A stretch of DNA of 64,000 nt from Azospirillum oryzae (lineage in GTDB: Bacteria; Pseudomonadota; Alphaproteobacteria; Azospirillales; Azospirillaceae), in contig NZ_VTTM01000011.1 of the NCBI RefSeq assembly GCF_008364795.1, forward strand, positions 62,001-126,000. The letters run 5' to 3'. Both the position numbers and the translations under genes were made by a program. Below the pieces are notes generated by a model. That model made no database searches. It saw only the letters and a program-made list of their open reading frames with translations, and was not told the origin of the DNA. Positions 44,249 to 54,124 of the stretch are shown here, piece by piece. Positions within the stretch are counted from its first letter, which is position 1; each line of letters begins with the position of its first letter.

Positions 44249-44332
44249 TGCGATGCCCGGAGCATTCCCCATTTCAGCCCGCTTGACAAGACGCTTCGCC
44301 GAAAAAGTGCCGATGTTGCATTGCGGCAGCCG

Positions 44333-44361
44333 TTGACAGTCCGACTGTAATCGTTTTCACT
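44333..44361 (+). promoter_or_regulatory. Candidate fruBKA promoter
   Basis: A consensus -35 TTGACA (44333-44338), 17-bp spacer, and TTCACT at 44356-44361. The second operator overlaps the spacer and -10 box. Confidence 0.5.
44346..44359. promoter_or_regulatory. LacI-family operator (fru region, site 2)
   Basis: TGTAATCGTTTTCA; the right arm repeats that of site 1 (CGTTTTCA/TGAAAACG). It sits on the putative fruB promoter, where a bound repressor would block polymerase. Confidence 0.6.
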
Positions 44362-44406
44362 AGGCATCAAGAGGACAGACAAGAACCTGCGGAGGAGACG
44401 GTTGCC

Positions 44407-46934
<2,528 letters not shown>

Positions 46935-46938
<4 letters not shown>

Positions 46939-47885
46939 CGAAGCCGGTCGTCACCGTCACGTTGAACCCGGCCATCGACCAGACCATCACGGTGGATGCG
47001 CTGAAGCCCGGCAGCGTCCATCGCGCCAAGGCGGTGCGCCACAATGCCGGCGGCAAGGGCGTCAACGTCGCCAGCTGCCTTGCCGATTGGGGGACGCCGG
47101 TGGTCGCCACCGGACTTCTCGGCACCGGCAATGCCGCGCCGTTCGAGGCGCTGTTCCAGGCGAAGGGCATCGTCGACGCCTTCCTGCGGCTGCCGGGCGA
47201 AACGCGCGTCAACATCAAGATCGCCGACCTTGCGGCCAACGACACGACGGACATCAACCTGCCGGGCCTCACCGCCGATCCCGGCGCGCTCGGCCGGGTG
47301 CGGGACGCGGTTCGCCGGCTGGTGGAACCGGGCGTCCCCGTCCTGCTGGCCGGCAGCCTGCCGGACGGACTGCCCACCGACACCTACGCCGTCCTGACAG
47401 CCGATCTGGCGGCGGCCGGGGCCCGCGTGGTGCTGGACAGCAGCGGGGCGCCGCTGGCGGCGGCGCTGGCCTCCACCGGTGCACTGCCCCATTGCATCAA
47501 GCCCAACCGTCATGAACTGGAGGATTGGGCCGGCCGGCCGCTGCCAAGCGACGCCGATCTGCTCGATGCGGCGCGCGGACTCAACAGGCGCGGTGTCGGC
47601 GTGGTCGTGGTGTCGCTGGGGGCCGACGGTGCGCTGTTCGTTGATCGCACACGCGCCCTGCATGGCCGGTTGCCGCCGGTCCAGGCGCTGAGCACCGTCG
47701 GCGCCGGCGACGCAATGGTGGCGGGGCTGATCGCCGCCTTCCAGCAGGAGGGCGGGCTGGAGGACGTGGCCCGGCTGTCGGTGGCCTTCGCCGCCGCCAA
47801 GCTCGGCTGCTTCGGCCCCAACCTGCCCGATCCGGCGACTGTGAGGGCGCTTGCGGCACAGGTGACTCTGACCGGGCTTGACTGA
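46935..47885 (+). CDS. fruK: 1-phosphofructokinase
   Basis: A 316-residue PfkB-family kinase that phosphorylates fructose 1-phosphate to fructose 1,6-bisphosphate. N-terminal VTVTLNPAIDQTI, the GGKGVNVASCL signature near residue 38, and the C-terminal STVGAGDAMVAGL with catalytic Asp near residue 258. ATG overlaps the fruB stop (ATGA). It acts on the product of FruB/FruA uptake. The gap to fruA is 71 bases. Confidence 0.96.
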
Positions 47886-47956
47886 CAGTACCGATGGCAT
47901 CGGACGGGACTCAAACACAGTGACAGGCGCGGGCATGAACCCGCCAGGAGGAAACA

Positions 47957-49729
47957 ATGGCGAACCTGTTGGCCGTGATCGCGGCGGGAGACCTTACCAC
48001 CCAGGCCGTACTGGCCGCCGAAGCCTTGCGCAAGGCGGCATCGTCGGCCGGCCACCGCATCCAGGTGGAAATCCGCACCAGCCTCGGCATCCAGTCCCCG
48101 CTCGATCCTGCGGCACCGGCGGCGGCGGACGGCGTGGTCCTGGTCGGCAGCGGCGACCTGGATGAGGGCCGCTTCGTCGCGGTCAAACGCGCTTCGGCAT
48201 CGCTGGACGAGGTGCTGCGCAATCCCGGCGCCGTGTTGGCGAGCGTGCTCGGTTCCGCTTCTCCCTCTGCCTCTCCTTCGGCGGCGCCGGCGCCGCGCCG
48301 CATCGTTGCCATCACGTCCTGCCCGACGGGCATCGCCCACACCTTCATGGCGGCCGAAGGCATCCAGCAGGCGGCGACCGCGCTGGGCCATAAGGTCCGG
48401 GTGGAGACGCAGGGCTCGGTCGGTGCGCGCGACACGCTGACCGAGGACGAAATCCGCGAGGCGGACGTCGTCCTGATCGCCGCCGACACCCAGATCGACC
48501 TGTCGCGCTTCGCCGGCAAGCGCGTGTTCCTGAGCGGCACCAAGCCCGCCATCAACGACGGCAAGGCCCTGGTCAACCGCGCCCTGGCCGAGGCGAAGAC
48601 GCATGGCTCGGCGGTCCCGCTTGCCGACGCCGTCGCCGCCGGCAAGGCCGAACGGTCGGCCCAGCGCACCGGCCCCTACAAGCATCTGATGACCGGCGTG
48701 TCCTTCATGCTGCCCTTCGTGGTGACGGGCGGCCTGCTGATCGCGCTCGCCTTCGCGCTGGGCGGCATCTACGTCTATGAGGAATCCAACGCGGGGACGC
48801 TGGGCTACGCCCTGTTCCAGATCGGCGCCAAGGGAGCCTTCGCCCTGATGGTGCCGGCGCTGGCCGGCTACATTGCCTATTCCATCGCCGACCGCCCCGG
48901 CATCGCCCCCGGCATGGTGGGCGGCATGCTGGCCGGCAGCATCGGCGCCGGCTTCCTCGGCGGCATCGTCGCCGGCTTCATCGCCGGCTATGGCACCGCC
49001 TTCCTCAACCGGCACATCAAGCTGCACCGCAATCTGGAAGGCCTGAAGCCGGTACTGATCCTGCCGCTGCTGGGATCGCTGCTGACCGGCCTGCTGATGA
49101 TTTACGTCGTCGGCACGCCGGTGGCGGAAGCGTTGGCCTGGATGAGCGCTTGGCTGAAGGGCATGCAGGGCAGCAGCGCAATCCTGCTCGGCCTGCTGAT
49201 CGGCGCCATGATGGCGTTCGACATGGGCGGTCCGGTCAACAAGGCGGCATACGCCTTCTCCACCGGCCTGATCGCCAGCCAAGTCTACACCCCGATGGCC
49301 GCCGCCATGGCCGCCGGCATGGTGCCGCCGCTGGGTCTGGCGCTCGCCACCAAGCTGTTCGCCGACCGCTTCACCCATGAGGAGCGCGAGGCCGGCAACG
49401 CCGCCGCCGTACTGGGCATCGCCTTCATCACCGAAGGCGCCATTCCCTTCGCCGCCCGCGATCCGTTGCGCGTCATCCCGGCGCTGATGATCGGCGGCGC
49501 GCTGACCGGCGCCATTTCGATGGCGGTGGGGGCTGAGTTGAAGGTGCCCCATGGCGGCATCTTCGTCCTGCCGATCCCGAACGCGGTGACGCATCTGCTG
49601 GGCTATGTGGTGGCCCTGGTGGTCGGCACCGTGGTGACAGCCCTGGCGTTGCGCCTCCTGAAGAAGCCGGTCGCCGCCGCTGCCGCTGCACCGAAGGCGG
49701 CGGTTCAGGGAGCCGGCGTGCACGCCTGA
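47957..49729 (+). CDS. fruA: PTS fructose transporter subunit EIIBC
   Basis: A 590-residue fructose permease with B'-B-C order. Residues 1 to about 100 are a degenerate EIIB copy with no Cys at the phosphorylation site. The functional EIIB follows with C122 in AITSCPTGIAHTFMAAE. The EIIC part (about 235-570) has eight to ten helices. An Ala/Ser/Pro linker joins B' and B. ATG 47957 has AGGAGG six bases upstream. A strong terminator follows, ending the fruBKA operon. Confidence 0.95.
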   Translation: MANLLAVIAAGDLTTQAVLAAEALRKAASSAGHRIQVEIRTSLGIQSPLDPAAPAAADGVVLVGSGDLDEGRFVAVKRASASLDEVLRNPGAVLASVLGSASPSASPSAAPAPRRIVAITSCPTGIAHTFMAAEGIQQAATALGHKVRVETQGSVGARDTLTEDEIREADVVLIAADTQIDLSRFAGKRVFLSGTKPAINDGKALVNRALAEAKTHGSAVPLADAVAAGKAERSAQRTGPYKHLMTGVSFMLPFVVTGGLLIALAFALGGIYVYEESNAGTLGYALFQIGAKGAFALMVPALAGYIAYSIADRPGIAPGMVGGMLAGSIGAGFLGGIVAGFIAGYGTAFLNRHIKLHRNLEGLKPVLILPLLGSLLTGLLMIYVVGTPVAEALAWMSAWLKGMQGSSAILLGLLIGAMMAFDMGGPVNKAAYAFSTGLIASQVYTPMAAAMAAGMVPPLGLALATKLFADRFTHEEREAGNAAAVLGIAFITEGAIPFAARDPLRVIPALMIGGALTGAISMAVGAELKVPHGGIFVLPIPNAVTHLLGYVVALVVGTVVTALALRLLKKPVAAAAAAPKAAVQGAGVHA

Positions 49730-49769
49730 CCTCCACTCCCCCTTTCCTCTCGGGCGTCCTCCCGACCCT

Positions 49770-49805
49770 GGCCCCTTTCCGCACCCGCGGGGAGGGGCCT
49801 TTTTT
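49770..49805 (+). terminator. Rho-independent terminator of fruBKA
   Basis: Stem GGCCCCT / AGGGGCC with a GC-rich loop, followed directly by TTTTTT (49800-49805), 40 bases after the fruA stop. Confidence 0.85.
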
Positions 49806-49895
49806 GCCCAAGGTTCTTTTTGCTCGAGATTCCGCGCCAGCTTTCGCCGTGCCGTCCGTGTGAACCGTCACGACATCGCCCGGAGTGACCGATCC

Positions 49896-50213
49896 ATGCT
49901 CGACGAGAAGCCCGATGTGATGCTGGGCAACATGCTGCTGCATGTGAACCTGCTGGCGCTTGGCACACTGATGACAAAGATGATGGCGGAGATGTTCCGC
50001 AAGGACGACGACCCGGCCGGCAAGGCGGACGAGTGGCTGCGCCTGTTCGAAGCGACCGCCACGCAGATGACCTTCGCCAGCGAGACGCCGGAATGGAGCG
50101 ACCTGACCGCACAGGAATTCCGCGACGTGCTGATGCAGCACATCCACCGTGCCCGCGCCATGGCGCTGGGGGAGGAATGCGATCCGAACGCCTATCTGCG
50201 CCATCATGGCTGA
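49896..50213 (+). CDS. Protein of unknown function (105 aa)
   Basis: An acidic helical protein that I do not recognise. It has a hydrophobic stretch (MLLHVNLLALGTLMTKMM) near residues 13-30 that could be an amphipathic or membrane-associated helix, then mostly charged helices ending HHG. ATG 49896 has GGAG ten bases upstream; an in-frame GTG at 49860 has no ribosome-binding site. It follows the fru terminator, so it has its own promoter. It converges with the truncated HlyD-like gene, separated by 19 bp, and may mark the edge of whatever event removed the rest of that gene. Confidence 0.6.
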   Translation: MLDEKPDVMLGNMLLHVNLLALGTLMTKMMAEMFRKDDDPAGKADEWLRLFEATATQMTFASETPEWSDLTAQEFRDVLMQHIHRARAMALGEECDPNAYLRHHG

Positions 50214-50232
50214 TCGGGCGGCTGACCGGAAA

Positions 50233-50421
50233 TCAGGCGACGGCGGCCAGGACCATGACCGCCGCCACGACGCATAGGACGGCAAGCGTCAATTGCAGCC
50301 GCAGCCCGCGCGGGCTGATCAGGGTCGGCGGCTGGTCGAAATCCTCGGTTGTCGTAAGCCGCTCCAGCGCCTTGCGGCGGAAAAGCCGTTCGGCACCCTG
50401 CGGTCCGGCTGCAGTCCGCAT
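50233..50421 (-). pseudogene. Truncated NHLM-type HlyD-like secretion protein (N-terminal stump)
   Basis: A 62-residue frame that matches the start of NHLM bacteriocin HlyD-like proteins: LFRRKALERLTTTEDFDQ, then ISPRGLRLQ and one membrane helix (LTLAVLCVVAAVMVLAAVA). It stops right after that helix; family members go on for some 250-350 residues of periplasmic adaptor. ATG 50421 has AAGGGG seven bases upstream. Only 19 bp separate the stop from the convergent gene, so no remnant of the missing part is adjacent. It is divergent from the GNAT-precursor-exporter operon. It could be a deletion remnant or a deliberately short protein; the call to the HlyD family rests on the N-terminal motif alone. 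Confidence 0.65.
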
Positions 50422-50531
50422 CATCGAACCCCTTGTCCTGCGGAATTCGACATGCGCGCCAGCGTTGAAAGCCAAGCAATTTTATTGTTGCGCTGAAACA
50501 GTTCCATGTCAGTCCTGACACCGCTTATTGC

Positions 50532-50559
50532 TTGCACCCCTTTGTTTCGCACGCATAAT
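50532..50559 (+). promoter_or_regulatory. Candidate promoter of the ribosomal-peptide operon
   Basis: TTGCAC (50532-50537), 16-bp spacer, CATAAT (50554-50559, five of six to the -10 consensus). Transcription would start near 50566, about 90 bases before the GNAT start codon. Confidence 0.45.
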
Positions 50560-50658
50560 GGTTAGAGAGCATCCGGATTGTCCAGCGGACTTCGCAGGGT
50601 TTCCATCTCTTCCAGAGTGTGCATGATCGGGATCGCTGGCGTGAAGGACCGGGTTGGG

Positions 50659-51612
50659 ATGAACGACGTCACGGCGCCGAATGGCGGCATTGCCGGCCTT
50701 CGCGTCGCGCCCTTGTCCGCCAATGCCGCAGCATTTGCTGCTCTCGGTTTTCCCCGGCTGGCTCCGGTGCTGAATCAACTGGAGCCGCCCTGGGTGGCCG
50801 TGGGCGCCACGGTCGGCGGTCTGCCGGCCGGACTGGCACTTGGACAGATACAGGATGACGGGGCAAGGCTGCTGTCGCTGACGGTCGCGCGCAGCCTGCG
50901 CAACCGTGGCATCGGCCGAACCCTTGCCGCAGGGTGGGGGAGGGCCGCCGCCGCCGCGGGCGCCACCGGTCTGGTCACCGCCTTTTCGGACAAGCTGCCG
51001 GAACGCGCGGCACTGGCCGCCACCCTGTCGGCGGCCGGCTGGACTGCGCCGCGCCTGACCCATGTCCGGGCGATCGGCGAGGCCGCACCGATGGTGGAGG
51101 CGGTCGGCCGCTGGCCATCGTTGACCGGCCGGCTGCGCGATCCCGACGGTTTCAGCTTCGATCCCTGGCGGACACCGGACGCCGACGATCGCGCCGCCAT
51201 CGCCGATCTGGCCGCGGAACCCGACCATCTGCCCCTGATGCATCCCGATGTTCGGGCCGAGCGGATCGAGCCCGCCTGCTCCATCGCGGTGCGGCGGCAG
51301 GGTATGCTGGTCGGCTGGGTGCTGGCGGAGCGGGCGGAAAGCGTGCCGCTCGACGGCTATCGCGACCGGCCGGCGATCGATTACCGCAGCGCCTATCTGG
51401 CGCGGTCGCTCTGGCACACGGGAATGCTGGTCGGTGCCTATTGGCACGCCTATGCCCGGCAGGTGGCCGCCTTCGGCCCGACCTCCATCGCCATGTTCGG
51501 CACCATGTTCCCCCGCATGATGTCGCTGGTCCGCCGCCGCTTCGCCCCGATCTCGCTGCGGGTTGACGAGACCTTCGAGATGATCCGCGAACCCGCGGCC
51601 GGTTCACAGTGA
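50659..51612 (+). CDS. Two-domain GNAT-family acyltransferase, putative peptide maturase
   Basis: A 317-residue protein with GNAT architecture. The N-terminal domain has the acyl-CoA binding motif A (LLSLTVARSLRNRGIGRTLA; RNRGIG at 81-86). A second, more divergent GNAT-like half follows (GWVLAERAESVPL, then a long helical region). ATG 50659 has AAGGA about ten bases upstream; ATG 50623 is an in-frame alternative. It is the first gene of the operon and ends 60 bases before the NHLP precursor. Two-domain GNATs beside NHLP-type precursors install fatty acyl groups on Lys or Orn side chains in selidamide-type lipopeptides; the same role is inferred here. The acyl donor and target are not visible in sequence. 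Confidence 0.78.
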   Translation: MNDVTAPNGGIAGLRVAPLSANAAAFAALGFPRLAPVLNQLEPPWVAVGATVGGLPAGLALGQIQDDGARLLSLTVARSLRNRGIGRTLAAGWGRAAAAAGATGLVTAFSDKLPERAALAATLSAAGWTAPRLTHVRAIGEAAPMVEAVGRWPSLTGRLRDPDGFSFDPWRTPDADDRAAIADLAAEPDHLPLMHPDVRAERIEPACSIAVRRQGMLVGWVLAERAESVPLDGYRDRPAIDYRSAYLARSLWHTGMLVGAYWHAYARQVAAFGPTSIAMFGTMFPRMMSLVRRRFAPISLRVDETFEMIREPAAGSQ

Positions 51613-51672
51613 TCGCCGGCCGCAGCGCTTCCTTCAGCCCTTCACCCAATCGCCAACTGGAGTGTTTCCGAA

Positions 51673-51984
51673 ATGAGCAGCATTGACTTCGAGCAGATGT
51701 ACGGCGCCGATGCCATCGCCGCGGCGGCGGAGCGCCTGAAGACCGACGAAGCCTTCCGTGATGAGGCCCTGGCCGACCTGAACGCGGCAGTGAAGCGCCA
51801 TTACGATGTCGACCTGCCGATGCCGATGCGGCTGGTCGAGACCGATGGAGAACTGCTTGCCGTTCCGGCCGACGACAGCCAGTCTGAACTGAGCGACGAG
51901 GAACTCGACATGGTTGCCGGTGGCTTCCCACCCGTTGGGTTCGGCCAAAAGGAGGTGAAGAAGGGTTCCGGATTCGGCCGCTGA
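51673..51984 (+). CDS. NHLP-leader ribosomal peptide precursor
   Basis: A 103-residue precursor. The leader (1-84) looks like the nitrile-hydratase-alpha-derived NHLP type: a helical start with TDEAFRDEALADLNAAVKRH, the short DLPMPMRLVE strand region, and an acidic end ELSDEELDMVAGG. The double glycine at 83-84 is the expected C39 protease site. The predicted core (85-103) is FPPVGFGQKEVKKGSGFGR: no Cys, three Lys, several Gly, two Pro. With no Cys there is no lanthionine, and no cyclodehydratase gene is nearby. Lys side chains are the obvious targets for the adjacent GNAT. ATG 51673 has GGAG ten bases upstream. It is followed by a hairpin and the exporter gene. Confidence 0.88.
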   Translation: MSSIDFEQMYGADAIAAAAERLKTDEAFRDEALADLNAAVKRHYDVDLPMPMRLVETDGELLAVPADDSQSELSDEELDMVAGGFPPVGFGQKEVKKGSGFGR

Positions 51985-51998
51985 GGTCTTCCGAACCG

Positions 51999-52044
51999 GC
52001 AGGCGTTGCGTCCAGCGGAGGTGTTCCCCGCGGACGCGACCTGC
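51999..52044 (+). promoter_or_regulatory. Hairpin between precursor and exporter genes
   Basis: Arms GCAGG...GCGTCC and GGACGCG.CCTGC form a stem of about 12 pairs with inner pairing, 14 bases after the precursor stop. No T-run follows, so it is more likely an RNA-stabilising or partial-stop element than a full terminator. Confidence 0.55.
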
Positions 52045-52051
52045 AGCAAGA

Positions 52052-54124
52052 ATGAGCAACTCCCCACCATCCAATTTTGACCGCCGAGGTCAAGGCCGAA
52101 GGCGGACGGCGACGCCCGAATTGCGCCAGGGCGAGATCGCCGAGTGCGGTCTGGCGGCGCTCGGCATCATGCTGGCCCATCACGGCTGTCCGGTTCCCCT
52201 GGAGCAGTTGCGGGCCGAGGCGGGGTCGACCCGGCTCGGCGTCAATGCCCGCGCCCTGATCCGCATCGCCCGCGACCACGGCATGGTCGCCCGTGCCTTC
52301 CGCACCGAACCGGACCGTCTGTCCTCCCTCGGCTTTCCGCTGATCGCCCACAGCCGCTTCATCCATTTCGTCGTGGTGGAGGCCGAGACCCGCGACGGGC
52401 TTCTGGTCAACGATCCGGGCGGCGGGCCGCATGTCATGGGCTGGGACGAGGTCGACGACTCCTTCACCGGCATCGCCATCACCATCCAGCCGCCGGAGCC
52501 CGGCGTACACCGTCCGCAGGGAGCTTGGCGTCCGCCGACACTGGTGCGGGCGCTGGCGACGCGGCTTCTGCCGCAAGCTGGCGTCGTGGCCGCGATTCTG
52601 CTGTCCGCCGCGCTTGGCGGCGGCGCCGGTGTGGGTGCGGCACTCGCGGCCGGACGTTGTGCCGAAGGCGCCGCCGGCTTGGTCCCGCTGACGGGCGCCT
52701 GTGCCGCTGCGGTCGCCGCCGGCTGGGGCCGGGACCGGCTGACCGCGCTTCTGGGCATGAGGCTGGCCGACGACACTGCCGCCGGCGTGTTCGGCCGGCT
52801 GCGGCGGATGCCTGCCGTCTGGTTCGCCCGCCGGGATACGGCACAGGTGCTGGAGGTACCGCTGGCGGGCGGCGCGCTGCGACGGCACATCGGCGCCATC
52901 ATGCGGCTGGTGGAGCTTCCGCTGCTGGTCCTGCCGGTCGGAGCCGCTCTGTGGATCGACGGGTGGACCGGGGCGGTGCTGCTGCTGACCGTCATCGCGG
53001 CCCTGGCCGCGCTTGGCAGGGTTCATCTCCGGCGCGGTGCCATGGCGGCACGCCGGGATGCGCCGGCACCGCTGGTTCCGGACGGCGGAACCATCACGAC
53101 GCTCGACACCCACAGGATGGGTGGGCGCGATGGCGAGGTGCTGGCCCAGCTTGCCGGTCGCCATGCCGTGCAGACCATCTTGGGGCAGAAGTCGGTGGCC
53201 CGGCATGCGCGGCTCATGGGGTTGCTCACCGGTATCGCCGGGGCTGGTCTTGCAGCAGTGTTGGTGACGGGCCTCGCCGCCAACCGGATAGGCGTCGGCG
53301 GGGTGGTGACGCTTGCCATGCTGACGCTGGCGGCACATCGGCAGGTCCTGCGCCTGGACCGCGTCATGCCGGCATTGCAGGATTTGAAAGCCGCCCTGCA
53401 TCGCCTGGACGATCTGGAGGCGGCGGCGCCCGAGGCGGAGATTCACCCTGTGGCGGAGCGTCCGGCCGCCCGCCTGTGCGTCCAGTCCGCCGGGTTCCAA
53501 CCAACGCCAATGGCGCCGCCGGTGCTGTCCGGAGTCGATCTGCGCCTGGAACCAGGGGAACGGTTGGGAGTTTGCGGTCCCTCCGGTTCCGGAAAGTCGG
53601 TGCTGGCCAAGCTCGCCTGCGGACTGCTGGAACCTTCGTCCGGAGGCATTCTGCTGGATGGTCGGCCGGTGGCGACGGTTTCCCGCCAATATCCCGGCGC
53701 GGTGGCCCTGGTCGACCGCTCCAGTCCGGTGATCGCCGGCACGGTTGCCGAAAATCTGCGGGTCGGCGACCTTTCCGCAAGCGATGCGGCGTTGGTGGCG
53801 GCGCTGGAGCAGGTCCGGCTTTGGAGCGATCTGGAACCGCGCGGCGGCCTTTTCCTGGAACTGGCCGAAGGCGGCCCGGAACTCAGCGGCGGACAGCGAC
53901 GCCGGTTGACCTTGGCGCGGGTGCTTCTGCGCGATCCGGTCCTGCTGGTGATCGACGATGCTCTGGATGCGCTGGAGCCGGATTTGGCGCATCGGATTCT
54001 CGACGGGGTGCGGCGACCCGACCGTATCGTCCTGGTGACCAGCCGGCGCCCGGCGACGCTGGAAGGCTGTGAACACCGCCTTCAACTCGACCCGTCGGCG
54101 GGCGGTGCGGAGACGACGTCGTGA
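52052..54124 (+). CDS. NHLM peptide exporter with C39 peptidase, membrane and ATPase domains
   Basis: A 690-residue inner-membrane ABC exporter that should cut the leader at the double glycine and export the core. The C39 peptidase (about 20-140) has Q26, C32 (GEIAECGLA), H105 (RFIHFVVVE) and D121 (VNDPGGG). Membrane helices follow (about 165-430). The ATPase has Walker A GPSGSGKS (509-516) and signature LSGGQ (611-615). The Walker B catalytic Glu is Asp (D636 in VIDDALD), and the H-loop His is Ser (S664 in TSRRP). These losses match a degenerate-site subunit of a heterodimer. The ATG at 52052 has a poor ribosome-binding site. The stop overlaps the next GTG. Confidence 0.88.
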   Translation: MSNSPPSNFDRRGQGRRRTATPELRQGEIAECGLAALGIMLAHHGCPVPLEQLRAEAGSTRLGVNARALIRIARDHGMVARAFRTEPDRLSSLGFPLIAHSRFIHFVVVEAETRDGLLVNDPGGGPHVMGWDEVDDSFTGIAITIQPPEPGVHRPQGAWRPPTLVRALATRLLPQAGVVAAILLSAALGGGAGVGAALAAGRCAEGAAGLVPLTGACAAAVAAGWGRDRLTALLGMRLADDTAAGVFGRLRRMPAVWFARRDTAQVLEVPLAGGALRRHIGAIMRLVELPLLVLPVGAALWIDGWTGAVLLLTVIAALAALGRVHLRRGAMAARRDAPAPLVPDGGTITTLDTHRMGGRDGEVLAQLAGRHAVQTILGQKSVARHARLMGLLTGIAGAGLAAVLVTGLAANRIGVGGVVTLAMLTLAAHRQVLRLDRVMPALQDLKAALHRLDDLEAAAPEAEIHPVAERPAARLCVQSAGFQPTPMAPPVLSGVDLRLEPGERLGVCGPSGSGKSVLAKLACGLLEPSSGGILLDGRPVATVSRQYPGAVALVDRSSPVIAGTVAENLRVGDLSASDAALVAALEQVRLWSDLEPRGGLFLELAEGGPELSGGQRRRLTLARVLLRDPVLLVIDDALDALEPDLAHRILDGVRRPDRIVLVTSRRPATLEGCEHRLQLDPSAGGAETTS

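Noticed and set aside
51673..51984. Lanthipeptide or thiazole/oxazole peptide
   Set aside because: The core has no Cys and one Ser, and no LanM, LanB/C or YcaO-type gene is nearby.
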